This document shows, one piece after another, positions 9,403-18,891 of a stretch of 59,697 nucleotides of DNA. The notes under the pieces were generated by a model. That model did not search any database, was not told the DNA's origin, and saw nothing but the letters and a program-made list of their open reading frames with translations. The stretch spans positions 1-59,697 of IMG/VR virus record IMGVR_UViG_3300009159_004080, one strand, 5' to 3'. The stretch comes from a virus. A program made the position numbers and the translations under genes. Numbering within the stretch: position 1 is the first letter of the stretch; every line of letters starts with the position of its first letter.

Positions 9403-11220
9403 TCAACTATCAATTGTATTCACCATACTTTCACTAAATTTTGATTTAAGCCAGTCATAGTCATTTATCAATTGCAATGTTTCTTGATTAGATGCATTAT
9501 CCTCCCCAAATTTCCTTCCGGCTATGGCACCAGCAATAGCATAGTCACCAAAGGGGTTATCCGCTCCAAGAGTACACCAAATGTCCAATCGTTTTTCTGT
9601 TTCTCGAACTAATTGGCCTTTTACTACTTTACTGGCTAACTTAGCACATTCCCTAAAACCGCTACGCCAAGCACTGAACGCATCACTATTAAAAGCAGTA
9701 GTGTTGCTGATTTTGGGCATTAATTTAAATTTTTTGCTTAGACTGGTAGTCATGTCAGTATTATTAGGGTCAGCTGCTAATACTAACTGTGTGGGAAATA
9801 ATTTTACTCCACCGTACCCGTATTTTAAATCGTTTATAGGATTAACACTGCGCCAAACGTGAACACAATCACGGTCAAACAAATTCGGTTGAAATTTAAA
9901 ATCCCAATAATCAGCTATCTCAGCATCACCGTCTACTACATAGAACATATCAGTGGTAACTATGCTTGCTGCTTGTTTATGCGCGGCTACTATTCCTTTC
10001 ACACCCGACACTCGTTTGGCATACGGTGCTTTTCTCAACACTCGTTGCCAATTGTCCTCGGCGTTGGGTTCATTATAACTGATAAAAACGACATCCAAGC
10101 GGTCTGGTAAGTTACAGTTAATTACACCTGCGACCTTGGATCCCTCAGGATTATGCGGAATAATTTTAGCAGCCCACACTTCATTAAAATTGTTAACTAA
10201 TCTTTCGTCAATTACCCACACTTGCTCATATACTAGATCATAGTATGGAATTTTCTCTGTAATAGTATATTTTAAATTAGGTAGTTCTGGATTGAATACT
10301 ATCTTGGGACTAACATATCCCATGTCTTTTATAGGTTTGGGTATTCCATTTGCTATTTTAAATTTAATAGCCCAAACTTTATCCTCTGTGGGATTGAATC
10401 GTTCATCTAGATACCATACATACTCATAATTTAGTTCATACCACGGTATTGATAAATTTAAATCAAAGTCTATTTTAGGTATATCTGGGTTGTATTTTAA
10501 TCTATATCGTGGGGTAAGATATCCCATATCTTTAACAGGCTTAACTACGCCATTACGCAATTTTACTTTAACCGCCCAAACTTTATCCTCAGTGGGATTG
10601 AATTGTTCATCTAGATACCATACATGTTCGTAATTTAACTCATACCAAGGTATCACTACATTGAAATCATACTTCACATCTTTAATATCAGGATTATATT
10701 TTATTCTAACTTTGGGACTAATATATCCCATGTCCTTTGTCCCTGCGACAGGGCAATCTTTCAATGAACATTTCATCACCCAAACTTTATCGTTAGTTGG
10801 ATTATATTGCGGATCTAAGTACCATATCATTTGGTAAGATAAATCAACTAAATCTTGTGTAGGTAGCTTTGATGGATCGTTTAAAAACGGTATTGATTCT
10901 GGAATGTCTGGATTTCTTTCCCATACTATATCATTATGAATTACTGCTGGCCAATGTCCTTGTTCAGGAGTCCATGACTTATTAAAGTATTTTGCTATCC
11001 ACTTGCCATTACATTTCCACACTATGCATTTAATGCTTGGTGTAGGCGGAATACTTTCAATAGTTTTGTATAATTCAGTCTCCTCAAATTCAGGATTTAC
11101 CACTAAAAACTCTTCATGCCCATTGCCTAGCTTAGATAGTTGACGATCATATTCTAGAAAGTCGCCATTCCATTCAATCTTCTCAATTTCTTCTTTAGGT
11201 ACTTGGTAGATGTTTAGCAT
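9403..11220 (-). CDS. Tandem-repeat protein with C-terminal glycosyltransferase-like domain
   Basis: A 605-residue protein. Four degenerate repeats of about 68 residues start near 131, 200, 268 and 334; each carries a core like VWYLDEQFNPTEDKVWAVK and, apart from the last, KDMGY followed by an NPDI-like stretch. The remaining 230 residues begin RLDVVFISYNEP and contain VVDGDAEI at 428-435, a DxD-like element typical of GT-A glycosyltransferases, so sugar transfer is plausible. The repeats could bind a glycan or scaffold partners. Repeat copies two and three are the most alike, pointing to recent internal duplication. Confidence 0.55.
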   Translation of the reverse strand: MLNIYQVPKEEIEKIEWNGDFLEYDRQLSKLGNGHEEFLVVNPEFEETELYKTIESIPPTPSIKCIVWKCNGKWIAKYFNKSWTPEQGHWPAVIHNDIVWERNPDIPESIPFLNDPSKLPTQDLVDLSYQMIWYLDPQYNPTNDKVWVMKCSLKDCPVAGTKDMGYISPKVRIKYNPDIKDVKYDFNVVIPWYELNYEHVWYLDEQFNPTEDKVWAVKVKLRNGVVKPVKDMGYLTPRYRLKYNPDIPKIDFDLNLSIPWYELNYEYVWYLDERFNPTEDKVWAIKFKIANGIPKPIKDMGYVSPKIVFNPELPNLKYTITEKIPYYDLVYEQVWVIDERLVNNFNEVWAAKIIPHNPEGSKVAGVINCNLPDRLDVVFISYNEPNAEDNWQRVLRKAPYAKRVSGVKGIVAAHKQAASIVTTDMFYVVDGDAEIADYWDFKFQPNLFDRDCVHVWRSVNPINDLKYGYGGVKLFPTQLVLAADPNNTDMTTSLSKKFKLMPKISNTTAFNSDAFSAWRSGFRECAKLASKVVKGQLVRETEKRLDIWCTLGADNPFGDYAIAGAIAGRKFGEDNASNQETLQLINDYDWLKSKFSESMVNTIDS

Positions 11221-11250
11221 AGTCTAGTATTTAACTGTATATATTATAGA

Positions 11251-12126
11251 TCAAAAATATTTTGCAGTATGTTGTTGCCATTCATGATGAGTAAGATGAT
11301 CTATGTTAATTCTGTAAAATTTTCTTAGTTCAGTATCACTATTGAATTTTAATTCAGTCCTACTGTGTACAAAAGGCCAATTATCATAAATTGATATGTC
11401 ATAAGTATCCCAGATGTGGGTGTAGGTCAACTCAGGTATCTTTTCTAAATAGGTTAACCATTCTCGTATCAAAGAACAATCTGGTTGGATTACGTCATCA
11501 ATTTTTACACCGCATACCCATGCTTCTACATTTTTTCCCCAGTTGTAATAGTTCAGGCGTAGTGATTGCTTTCCAGTTATAGGATGAGTCTTTAACAAAT
11601 CAAATTCTTTAATATCTGTGCCAGGAGTATACCAACTTTGTTGTATAATTTTTACACGGGGCAACAGACTTTTCATTTCTGGAGTAAGGTAATCTATGGC
11701 ATGTTCAAGATTTAGCCAAGATGTCTTGCCTGATTCTGTTGGGTTTGGATTTGCCACAATCCACAAACTTCTAAATGGAAATGGCTTATATGTTCTATTT
11801 GGTATGTCAGCATGCCATGGCATTTCACTCATGCCTAATCGTTTTGCTGTATTAGTTATTGGACTTAATGTCATTTCACCGTGTTCAGTATCTACGGACT
11901 CTACGCTTTCTCTAGAGTAGGCATAATCATCAGGTTGCCACGGTGATCCAAAGTGTAAACTAAACTCTGCGTATTCAGTATTGGTAAATTTAACTTGTTT
12001 AAAGAATATTACTTTTCGTTTGTATATTAAATTACGCCAATAGTCAGCATCATATAAAAAGAATTCGGCTGGCGATTCTAATTGTATAATTGAACCCCAA
12101 CTGCTATGTATATCAGTTATTTTCAT
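11251..12126 (-). CDS. TauD/TfdA-family Fe(II)/2-oxoglutarate dioxygenase
   Basis: A 291-residue protein. The early KVIFFKQVKFTNTEYAEF segment is characteristic of TauD/TfdA enzymes, the iron ligands are H105-x-D107 (MPWHADIP) and a distal His in FVHSRTEL near residue 255, and a downstream Arg may bind 2-oxoglutarate. Family members oxidise sulfonates, amino acids, carnitine precursors or natural-product intermediates; the substrate here is not evident. Its start overlaps the stop of the hydroxylase upstream. Confidence 0.75.
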   Translation of the reverse strand: MKITDIHSSWGSIIQLESPAEFFLYDADYWRNLIYKRKVIFFKQVKFTNTEYAEFSLHFGSPWQPDDYAYSRESVESVDTEHGEMTLSPITNTAKRLGMSEMPWHADIPNRTYKPFPFRSLWIVANPNPTESGKTSWLNLEHAIDYLTPEMKSLLPRVKIIQQSWYTPGTDIKEFDLLKTHPITGKQSLRLNYYNWGKNVEAWVCGVKIDDVIQPDCSLIREWLTYLEKIPELTYTHIWDTYDISIYDNWPFVHSRTELKFNSDTELRKFYRINIDHLTHHEWQQHTAKYF

Positions 12127-12731
12127 GATAACCTTGCATCTATGATAAAGTTTATTCTGTCCTCATTGCTGCGATTTTCTAACCAGTGCGGCACATGATT
12201 ATTAACCCAGAATAATGAATCGTTTTCTAAAGTACATTCTTCATTCCTAATTACAAAGATGTTTTCTTCAGCAGCAGTAACAGTAAAATGAAATCTGTCA
12301 TAGTAACTAAAATATTTTCCGCTATCAGTATGCGTGTCAATAGTGGATTTAGCTGCTAATTTGCTGATAAAAATTCTACCAAATTCAACATGTTCTGCTC
12401 CGGTGGTTAATAGAATTTTTTCGAACCAAGTTATAGCTTTTTTAAAAACATCAATATCGGCTTGTTCCAGCGGTTGTATATCCATCCATTGATTAGCTTG
12501 TGTAGTATCTGAACCATCTGGGAGATCTTTTAACGCATATAAATGTATAGTTTCGGTAAATCGTAGTGCATGTGTTAATCTCTGTCTATTTGTAACTAGT
12601 TTCCATAAGTCACTGTTGATAGTATCAGAAAAATAAGTTCTTAGTTCTTCACCTAATTCTTTGTTTTCTCCTATTCTGAAATAGTTTAGATCACCGACAA
12701 ATAGTTTGAACGGACTAACTAAGCTGTTCAT
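12123..12731 (-). CDS. Aspartyl/asparaginyl beta-hydroxylase-like oxygenase
   Basis: The start is placed at 12731 because GGAGG lies 8 bases upstream and the ATG overlaps the upstream stop (ATGA); this trims 18 codons from the longest frame and leaves 202 residues. H134-x-D136 (DTHTDSG), a distal His in NNHVPHW near residue 183 and an Arg in NEDRINF give the 2-His-1-carboxylate and 2-oxoglutarate sites of the hydroxylase family. The substrate is unknown. Confidence 0.65.
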   Translation of the reverse strand: MNSLVSPFKLFVGDLNYFRIGENKELGEELRTYFSDTINSDLWKLVTNRQRLTHALRFTETIHLYALKDLPDGSDTTQANQWMDIQPLEQADIDVFKKAITWFEKILLTTGAEHVEFGRIFISKLAAKSTIDTHTDSGKYFSYYDRFHFTVTAAEENIFVIRNEECTLENDSLFWVNNHVPHWLENRSNEDRINFIIDARLS

Positions 12732-13246
12732 ATATTGCCTCCAATTGGTAGTAATCTTCTGTGCTTTTGTTTTAGGAATGAACAACGCACTACTGTATCT
12801 CTTTCTGGTAACATGCGATTGTATAGTATTTGCCAGTAATTATTGTACAAACATCTTGTTTTTGCCGGGACGACACATTCATCAACGTACTTGTACCTTA
12901 AATTAAACAAAATATCCACGGACCCAATATCATCAGCATCAATAAGTGAGTAAAACTTCAGCCTACCCATTCCTTCATTATGCGCTATTGCTGCGCCTAT
13001 TAATGTGCGAAGTTCGTCTTTGGTATCATTCGATTTTACATCGGTAATATACCAGCAAGCGTCATCACGGCTCATATAAAATGATATAAAAGAAGTTATG
13101 CTGCCATCTTCTTGTTCTATGCCCAATGCCTTATAACTAGTTAACCCTGATAGATAAGTATCAACAAATCGCTGATATAAAGCATCTACTGTAAACAAAG
13201 GTTTAATAAGTTCTCTGTATAATAAATTTAATTCTACGATTTTCAT
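12728..13246 (-). CDS. GNAT-like acetyltransferase, divergent
   Basis: A 172-residue protein whose order of strands and helices (GIEQEDGSITSFISFY, then ACWYITDVKSND, then LRTLIGAAIAHNEGMGRLKFYSLID) fits an N-acetyltransferase fold, but the acetyl-CoA R-x-x-G-x-G/A loop is not clear. The overlap with neighbours on both sides shows co-expression with the hydroxylase and the PP-loop protein. Function is inferred from fold pattern only. Confidence 0.45.
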   Translation of the reverse strand: MKIVELNLLYRELIKPLFTVDALYQRFVDTYLSGLTSYKALGIEQEDGSITSFISFYMSRDDACWYITDVKSNDTKDELRTLIGAAIAHNEGMGRLKFYSLIDADDIGSVDILFNLRYKYVDECVVPAKTRCLYNNYWQILYNRMLPERDTVVRCSFLKQKHRRLLPIGGNI

Positions 13247-14160
13247 GCCAATCCCTTTAATTGCTGTATTACTGTATCATAATGTATGCCATCTACATTG
13301 GCTTCTAGCCTTTTGATTTGAGTCCTTCCTAATTCTTTGTATACTTCTTGATTAAAGTCTAGTAGCTTTTCAAATCCATGTGTTTTTGATTTAGGTCTAG
13401 TTTTGTATAGTGTGGATAAAATTGAGTTCTTGCTGCTGGCAGAGTTTAGCTTGTAATTGTAACGATTAGACACAAGTTCTTTTACTAAAGGATTTTCTAA
13501 CCAATATAATAGCAACTCAGGCGTATAGCTAAACCATTCATTCACCAATGGCACTCCAAATTTATTAGAGAACCGCATAGCACTAGCATCTTCATTTTCT
13601 CTAAGTGTATAATACCAATAACTATCATTAAGATTTACTTGTCTAGTAAGTAATGCTTCTCCGCCCATTACTGCCGGAGCACCTAGTTTTAATACACTTC
13701 TGTAAACCATAATATAAGTTATCTGAGTACATTGTATTTGCTCGCCAAACTCTTTAGCTTCACCTGAATAGTAAAAATCCTCAATATCTATATCAATAAT
13801 ATCTAGCTTAACGCCCAACTCATCGGCTATTGCTTGCGCTTCGACTAAATCACTGGCATTGTAGTCATTTTTGAATCTAAGAGTAACACAGCGTGGTTTG
13901 AATCCTGTTGCTACGAAATTTCTTAGTACTATTTCGCTGTCAGTGCCACCTGATAAAAATAATACAAGATCCTTGCCAAAATCACTTCTTACTAGCCGAG
14001 CAGTACGATGTAATTCTTCTGCATATGAGCTAGCAGCATATCGTTCTGGATCTATTGCACCAACTCTTACTGAATACTTTTCTATTGAATTTGTTCTATA
14101 GTCATAATCACGCCCGCCTATGCTGTATACAAGATGATTATTGTGAGTGAAGTTTATCAT
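13243..14160 (-). CDS. Asparagine-synthase-like PP-loop ATP pyrophosphatase
   Basis: The start at 14160 is chosen because the protein then begins MINFTHNNHL, matching the start of the paralogue at 26143-27099 (MPIFSHNNHL); it gives 305 residues. LFLSGGTDSE is the SGGxDS pyrophosphate loop of the AsnB/GuaA superfamily, which activates carboxylates by adenylation for amide bond formation. There is no N-terminal glutaminase domain. The distal half (WFSYTPELLLYWLENP) is conserved with the paralogue. Possible roles include amidation of a small molecule or peptide. Confidence 0.65.
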   Translation of the reverse strand: MINFTHNNHLVYSIGGRDYDYRTNSIEKYSVRVGAIDPERYAASSYAEELHRTARLVRSDFGKDLVLFLSGGTDSEIVLRNFVATGFKPRCVTLRFKNDYNASDLVEAQAIADELGVKLDIIDIDIEDFYYSGEAKEFGEQIQCTQITYIMVYRSVLKLGAPAVMGGEALLTRQVNLNDSYWYYTLRENEDASAMRFSNKFGVPLVNEWFSYTPELLLYWLENPLVKELVSNRYNYKLNSASSKNSILSTLYKTRPKSKTHGFEKLLDFNQEVYKELGRTQIKRLEANVDGIHYDTVIQQLKGLA

Positions 14161-14971
14161 TACGCTCTCGCCAAATTTTCTGTCTGCTTTCTTTAGTTGC
14201 AATCAATGGTAAAAAGATTAAACTAAAATCCCACTCACTTGATTTGCCACTTACGCTGGAACCGAAATCATAGCTACTTGCTTTTTCATGATGATTGTTG
14301 TGCCATCCCTGACCCCATGTAATCCAAGCTAGTAATGATACATTACGACTTTGATCTTTTGTATCAAAATTTCTATAACCATAGCCTGGACTGTGGCAAA
14401 ATATATTAATGTTACTTTCCATGTATAAGCTCAGTGCCGCTGGTACAATGAAACCAAATAGCAACAATTCCCAACTAATTAAACCTATTATAACATACGT
14501 TGCAAGAATAATATAGTTATAATGTTTTGCAATCCATACGTGCATGGGATCTCTAACCAAATCTATTGCGTACTTGGGATTAAAGTATTTGACCCAGTCA
14601 TGTAACCATACGTGCCACGCATACCACCAGCCTTTGGCAGGGGTGTGGGCATCTTTTTCTGTGTCACTGTATCTATGATGACTACCTCTGTGTACTGCTG
14701 CCCAACCAAGCGGACTGCCCTGTAGTGACAAACAACTGATCCATAGTAAGATTGGTTTTAATCCTGGACGTAGCTCAACAGCTTTATGGCTAACATATCT
14801 ATGCAGCACTACCGACACGCCAAGCCCCTCTATTATGATCCAACCAATTAGCAATTGCCAAAAGTTAGTCCATGTAAAATCAAAGAATGTAAGAAATAAT
14901 ATTGTGCCTATCCATGCTATAGCATGTATTGGATAGAGTATGTAGTATAAGAATGAATTTATTTTAGGCAT
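14138..14971 (-). CDS. Membrane fatty acid desaturase (acyl-CoA/acyl-lipid type)
   Basis: A 277-residue membrane protein with the three His boxes of the desaturase family: H57RYVSH, H94RGSHH and a later GWHNNHH. Hydrophobic helices flank the boxes (around 8-30, 38-55, 73-85 and 155-185). The enzyme would insert a double bond into acyl chains using a di-iron centre and an electron donor supplied by the host. A phage copy could change membrane fluidity or build a lipid moiety for one of the accessory pathways here. Confidence 0.8.
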   Translation of the reverse strand: MPKINSFLYYILYPIHAIAWIGTILFLTFFDFTWTNFWQLLIGWIIIEGLGVSVVLHRYVSHKAVELRPGLKPILLWISCLSLQGSPLGWAAVHRGSHHRYSDTEKDAHTPAKGWWYAWHVWLHDWVKYFNPKYAIDLVRDPMHVWIAKHYNYIILATYVIIGLISWELLLFGFIVPAALSLYMESNINIFCHSPGYGYRNFDTKDQSRNVSLLAWITWGQGWHNNHHEKASSYDFGSSVSGKSSEWDFSLIFLPLIATKESRQKIWRERNDKLHSQ

Positions 14972-14996
14972 AAGGTATTTAATTAAATATAGTACG

Positions 14997-15572
14997 ATGA
15001 AAAAAATAGTTGATTTTGCTACAAATTTTGATACACATCTGTGGGAACAATATCAAGAATATCTCATTAACACAACCGACGAGCTTAAAGAAAATTATGT
15101 AGGATTAAATCCTAAAGATTTTTTATCATTTCCGGTTGTTATTATAAATGATAAAATTGTATGTTTCAGTGCGTTACAAATTAGTGATGAACGTTGGGCA
15201 AAAGGTATTGGAAGATGTAGTACTAGGATGTGGATACATCCAGACTATAGACATGGACTATCTAAGTTTGGCGGCGGCGATAAGTTCCTTAATACAACTT
15301 ACTGCTTACCCATACAATTCAATGTAGCCAAACTAAACAACCTTGACTGTTTATTTATTAGCCGAGAACATAACTTAACTGCGTTCAAAAAATATGGCGG
15401 GCTCATAACTGTCAACTGTGGAGTTGATTTTGTTATGGAGCCCGCCAAATATAATGTGTGTGGATCACAAGATCCTGTTCCTGAAAGTTGTAAACAGTGG
15501 GTTATGCTACACCATTTGACCACTAAAGGTGCTGCGTTGTGGTATGACTCAATGAGTCAGTACATATTATAA
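14997..15572 (+). CDS. Uncharacterised protein, possible GNAT fold
   Basis: A 191-residue plus-strand gene, convergent with the epimerase and divergent from the desaturase. Segments such as PVVIINDKIVCFSALQISDERW, RMWIHPDYRHGLSKFGGG and CLFISREHNLTAFKKYGG follow the beta4-alpha3-beta5-alpha4 order seen in GNAT proteins, but no catalytic residue can be named. It is listed as a gene because it fills its interval and overlaps the next gene by only 6 bases. Confidence 0.5.
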   Translation: MKKIVDFATNFDTHLWEQYQEYLINTTDELKENYVGLNPKDFLSFPVVIINDKIVCFSALQISDERWAKGIGRCSTRMWIHPDYRHGLSKFGGGDKFLNTTYCLPIQFNVAKLNNLDCLFISREHNLTAFKKYGGLITVNCGVDFVMEPAKYNVCGSQDPVPESCKQWVMLHHLTTKGAALWYDSMSQYIL

Positions 15573-16508
15573 TTTTAATTGTTTAAGCCAATCATAATAT
15601 TCACGTAACCCTTGTGCCAGGTCAATTTCAGGATAATAACCGAAATCTGTTTTTGCCTTTTGTATGCTTAGTTGCCCGCGTGTTGGAAATGCTTCATCAC
15701 GTTTCCCCACTAGTACAGTACCTTTTCCCACGATTTCAGTTACCAATTCCGCCGCAGATAGTAAGGAATGCGATTTTCCACGTGATATATTATAAGTAGA
15801 ATTCACAGAATTGTCACTTATTGCTGCCAGAGATATGCCGGTAGCAGTATCGTCAACATAGGTAAAATCTAATTGCTCATCCGCCCCATGTACTTGTAAT
15901 TTTTCTCCACGCATCGCAGCAGCAAAAAACTTGCTGATAACTCTATCGGTCACGTCATAAGGGCCGTATACAGCCGAGGGACGAACAATAGTATAATCTA
16001 ATCCGTATTGTCTGCTATAGTCTTTCACCAGCCATTCTCCGGCCAATTTCATTATTCCATATTGACCTATAGGTGCGCACTCATCATTTTCATCGACAGT
16101 ATGATGGAAGTTACCATACACCATGCTTGAGCTAGCATACACAAATCTTTTAACTTTATGCTTAACCGATAGTTCAAGTAAGTTAAGTAATCCTTCGCTC
16201 ATTACTCTACTACCCAGTACAGGGTTTTTGTTTACAACTTTTTGTCGTGGAAAACTGGCTAAGTGTATAACAACATCGACTCCATCGAATATTTTATCAT
16301 CTAATGGACCAGAGATATTGGCATATGTGATGTTGCGAGTATGTATTCTACAATACCTTTCCAACATTAGGTATTCTAACTCGGCTCTGGGAATGACTCC
16401 ATAATCAGTTTGGTTATCTATAATTCTAACTTTATGGTTAAAATTTTCCAGTACACGGACTACATTATGTCCTATGAAACCCAACCCACCTGTAATTAGT
16501 ATTTTCAT
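15567..16508 (-). CDS. NAD-dependent epimerase/dehydratase (extended SDR)
   Basis: A 313-residue protein beginning MKILITGGLGFIG, the dinucleotide-binding glycine motif. It carries YASSSMVYG and a catalytic Y-x3-K (YGIMK), and RPSAVYGPYD and DFTYVDD downstream, as in UDP-glucose 4-epimerase-like and sugar dehydratase enzymes. It would act on a nucleotide sugar. A second extended SDR sits in the sugar operon at 54179-55078. The start overlaps the stop of the small upstream gene. Confidence 0.75.
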   Translation of the reverse strand: MKILITGGLGFIGHNVVRVLENFNHKVRIIDNQTDYGVIPRAELEYLMLERYCRIHTRNITYANISGPLDDKIFDGVDVVIHLASFPRQKVVNKNPVLGSRVMSEGLLNLLELSVKHKVKRFVYASSSMVYGNFHHTVDENDECAPIGQYGIMKLAGEWLVKDYSRQYGLDYTIVRPSAVYGPYDVTDRVISKFFAAAMRGEKLQVHGADEQLDFTYVDDTATGISLAAISDNSVNSTYNISRGKSHSLLSAAELVTEIVGKGTVLVGKRDEAFPTRGQLSIQKAKTDFGYYPEIDLAQGLREYYDWLKQLKL

Positions 16509-16828
16509 TTAATGTCTTTCCACTTTAGTGTCCAAAAGGTCAAATCTTGTTCTTTAAGACGAGCTAGAATATAAAACTTGTGCCCGTATGTTATGGGTTC
16601 TTGAACTCGGTACCATTCTGGAGTTATTACAGAATTTTTCATGACCCATTTACCCATATCACTTGTTTGCCACTCCCACAGTGGATTTGCTGCATATATA
16701 TCAGGGTCGTCTACGTCTCCCATGGTAAACGAATGAACAACTACCGGTGTAATTTTGACAGATTCACCGTTAATTATTTTCCACTCTGTTCCTTTAGATG
16801 TACCCTCTTGATGCTTGGGTAACATCAT
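16505..16828 (-). CDS. Small uncharacterised protein (107 aa)
   Basis: No family recognised. It is rich in Trp and beta-prone residues (WEWQTSDMGKWVMKN, EWYRVQEPITYGHKFYILARL), consistent with a small beta-sheet protein. It lies between ThyX and the epimerase with one base to ThyX and a 4-base overlap downstream, so it is part of the same transcription unit. Confidence 0.5.
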   Translation of the reverse strand: MMLPKHQEGTSKGTEWKIINGESVKITPVVVHSFTMGDVDDPDIYAANPLWEWQTSDMGKWVMKNSVITPEWYRVQEPITYGHKFYILARLKEQDLTFWTLKWKDIK

Positions 16829-16829
16829 A

Positions 16830-17507
16830 TTAAACTACCAGGAATTCGGTTATCATGGGGAATACAGGTTCTATCGCTGCTGCACAGGCTTGGGCTACTA
16901 GTCTATGCTCTTTTTGTGTTTCAGGCCCGCTACGAAGCTCTATGTAGTGCAACCAGCTACGTAATGTACCTTGCATATACAATCTGCTAAGGGTAAGTCC
17001 CTCTGGTAATACAGCACGAGCTTGTTCCTTGGCAATACCATTTGTAATAGCCCAATTATAAGAATGTTCCACAGCAGAAATAACTTCCTCCTGTTTCCAT
17101 TTCCATTGTTCCATTAGGTTTTGTTCTGTAAGTGATGCTCCGGATAATGCAATACTATTCTGACGGTTTTTGGTATCTTGTAAACGTGTTTCTTTAAATT
17201 CCCAGCCTAGGTCAGCTACAGCGTATCGTTGACTAAATTCCTGAAAACTAAAACTACGATGACGCAATATTTGACGAGCAATATCACGAGTTACTTCAAT
17301 TTCTAAACAAGCACTGACCATCTCAAGAGGTGACCAGTGATTGTGTTTAATAAGGTAGCGAATAAGTTTTTCGCTGGTGTCTGTGTTATTTTGATTAGCA
17401 GGATTGCTAACTCTGGCACAGTAAGCAACTAGTTCTTGGGCGTTAAAGATACCCTGGTTAACTAGTTCCTGACTGGGCTGGCTTGATGATACCAATGTTA
17501 CTTTCAC
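16830..17507 (-). CDS. thyX: Flavin-dependent thymidylate synthase ThyX
   Basis: A 225-residue protein with the diagnostic ThyX motif R-H-R-x2-S-F-x3-S-x-R at 82-94 (RHRSFSFQEFSQR) and a C-terminal RSWLHYIELRSG segment. It methylates dUMP to dTMP using methylenetetrahydrofolate, FAD and NADPH and helps supply thymidylate for phage DNA replication. Length is normal. It overlaps the small gene upstream by 4 bases. Confidence 0.9.
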   Translation of the reverse strand: MKVTLVSSSQPSQELVNQGIFNAQELVAYCARVSNPANQNNTDTSEKLIRYLIKHNHWSPLEMVSACLEIEVTRDIARQILRHRSFSFQEFSQRYAVADLGWEFKETRLQDTKNRQNSIALSGASLTEQNLMEQWKWKQEEVISAVEHSYNWAITNGIAKEQARAVLPEGLTLSRLYMQGTLRSWLHYIELRSGPETQKEHRLVAQACAAAIEPVFPMITEFLVV

Positions 17508-17809
17508 AGTTTTCCTAATAGTTTATCTGTTTCGGGTTGTACTAACGCTGCTACACTTTTGATGTCGACTATAAACTCGACGTCCTTGATTTCTGTATCC
17601 AATTCACCAAATGTTCTATTGACCACTTGTTCAAGGTCTTCGAGGTTTAATCCCTGTTTGATGAGTGTATGTATATTGATTGTACGTTGTCGACCACTGG
17701 TCAACTTGAATACAATTTTTTTAATACACTCCAGTGGGACGTCTGTTTTGTTTACTTCCGCAACAATACTTTCCCACTGTTCCATCAACCGATCAGTTGG
17801 TTGCATCAC
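17504..17809 (-). CDS. Small uncharacterised phage protein (101 aa)
   Basis: No family recognised. Acidic and probably alpha/beta, with a basic central stretch (KLTSGRQRTINIHTL). It overlaps the C-terminus of the AT-hook gene upstream and the ThyX start downstream, so all three are translated from one message. Confidence 0.5.
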   Translation of the reverse strand: MMQPTDRLMEQWESIVAEVNKTDVPLECIKKIVFKLTSGRQRTINIHTLIKQGLNLEDLEQVVNRTFGELDTEIKDVEFIVDIKSVAALVQPETDKLLGKL

Positions 17810-18551
17810 TCACCGCAGATTCTGCCTTAGGTGGACGACCGCGACGTTTTGGTGCTTCGGCTACTGGAGGAGTCCAGGTAGCTTCTGCTGGGTTAACGCC
17901 AGGCACCATACGTTCAGCATCCTTTTTCATACGCGAAGCTTCGGCGATCATAGAGTTTGCTTCTTGTTCCATGCGTTTGGCTTGAGCCACCATATTAGCT
18001 GCTATAGCGCGATCACTTAACACACCGTCTGCTGGTGCAACGAAGGTTTCAACTGGATCAATATAACGATTTTGTGCCGCTGTTTGTTTGGCCAGTTGTT
18101 CATCTTTATAGCGAGCTTCGGCTGCACGTTTAACTGATGGATCAACCATTCCACGTGATGCTTCGTTCTCTTCCATTTTTTTGCGAGCTTCTTCGCCTTT
18201 GTTCATTTCATTGACCATCTTGTTCATTTCATCTAGACGAACAGAAGCAGTACCGCCCGGAGTAATTAAAACATCAGCGCAGCGAATTTTCTTAATCATA
18301 CGCTCGCTGTGTAATGTTTCAAGAATAGGACGACCATCTGGAAGTAATGAACGATGCAAAGCATTGGCTAAACTATTTTCATTTTGACCTACTGGACTTT
18401 CCACTACTCGTTGAATAGCATCTTGCCATGTTGCGTTTAGCACTTCTGGATAGATTACTAAACACATGTGTTCTTCATTTGGTACTTCACGATATAGTAC
18501 CAATACTTTACGATCTCCGTGCTTTCCTACATGTTTAATCATTTGTGCCAT
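17793..18551 (-). CDS. Uncharacterised coiled-coil protein with C-terminal AT-hook
   Basis: The start at 18551 (MAQMIKH) is supported by AAGGAG a few bases upstream; the longest frame would begin 17 codons earlier. The 252-residue protein has a folded N-terminal third (RKVLVLYREVPNEEHMCLVIYPE), a long charged helical stretch (about 105-225) likely to form coiled coils, and a C-terminal KRRGRPPK AT-hook that could bind the minor groove of AT-rich DNA. Function is unknown; a DNA-associated or structural role is plausible. Confidence 0.5.
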   Translation of the reverse strand: MAQMIKHVGKHGDRKVLVLYREVPNEEHMCLVIYPEVLNATWQDAIQRVVESPVGQNENSLANALHRSLLPDGRPILETLHSERMIKKIRCADVLITPGGTASVRLDEMNKMVNEMNKGEEARKKMEENEASRGMVDPSVKRAAEARYKDEQLAKQTAAQNRYIDPVETFVAPADGVLSDRAIAANMVAQAKRMEQEANSMIAEASRMKKDAERMVPGVNPAEATWTPPVAEAPKRRGRPPKAESAVSDATN

Positions 18552-18552
18552 G

Positions 18553-18792
18553 TTATACTCCTTGTGTTGTATCGCCAGTTGGCTCGGCGATATTTTTTTC
18601 ACTTACGTCAGCAGCAGACTGTGCTTCTGCCAATGCTGCGATAAGAAAAGCTGTGAGCTTGTCATAGACTGCTCCAACTTGTGATAATTCTGCTCCCTGA
18701 AATGCACCACGGGTAGCTGCAAGATTAACGATAGCTCTAAGTGCATCAAGATCTGCTACGGTAATTGGTTGAGGTTGAGTTGTGTTTTCCAT
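18553..18792 (-). CDS. Small phage protein (79 aa)
   Basis: Reads ADLDALRAIVNLAATRGAF followed by VGAVYDKLTAFLIAALAEAQ, two amphipathic helices and a disordered tail. Proteins of this type occur in T4-like marine phages but no function is known to me. It begins a message that runs on into the AT-hook gene, downstream of a terminator hairpin. Confidence 0.5.
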   Translation of the reverse strand: MENTTQPQPITVADLDALRAIVNLAATRGAFQGAELSQVGAVYDKLTAFLIAALAEAQSAADVSEKNIAEPTGDTTQGV

Positions 18793-18822
18793 GTTGATAT
18801 TTAATAAAGAAATTACCTAACC

Positions 18823-18853
18823 AAAAATAAAAATGCCCCAGTTAAGGGGCATT
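18823..18853 (-). terminator. Intrinsic terminator
   Basis: Minus strand: AATGCCCC, six-base loop, GGGGCATT, then TTTATTTTT. It follows the small gene ending at 18892 and closes the leftward unit that begins upstream of the VWA gene. The hairpin is followed by T on both strands, so it may be bidirectional. Confidence 0.75.
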
Positions 18854-18891
18854 TTGGTAACATTGGCCCAGTAATTTACTTATTCAACACA

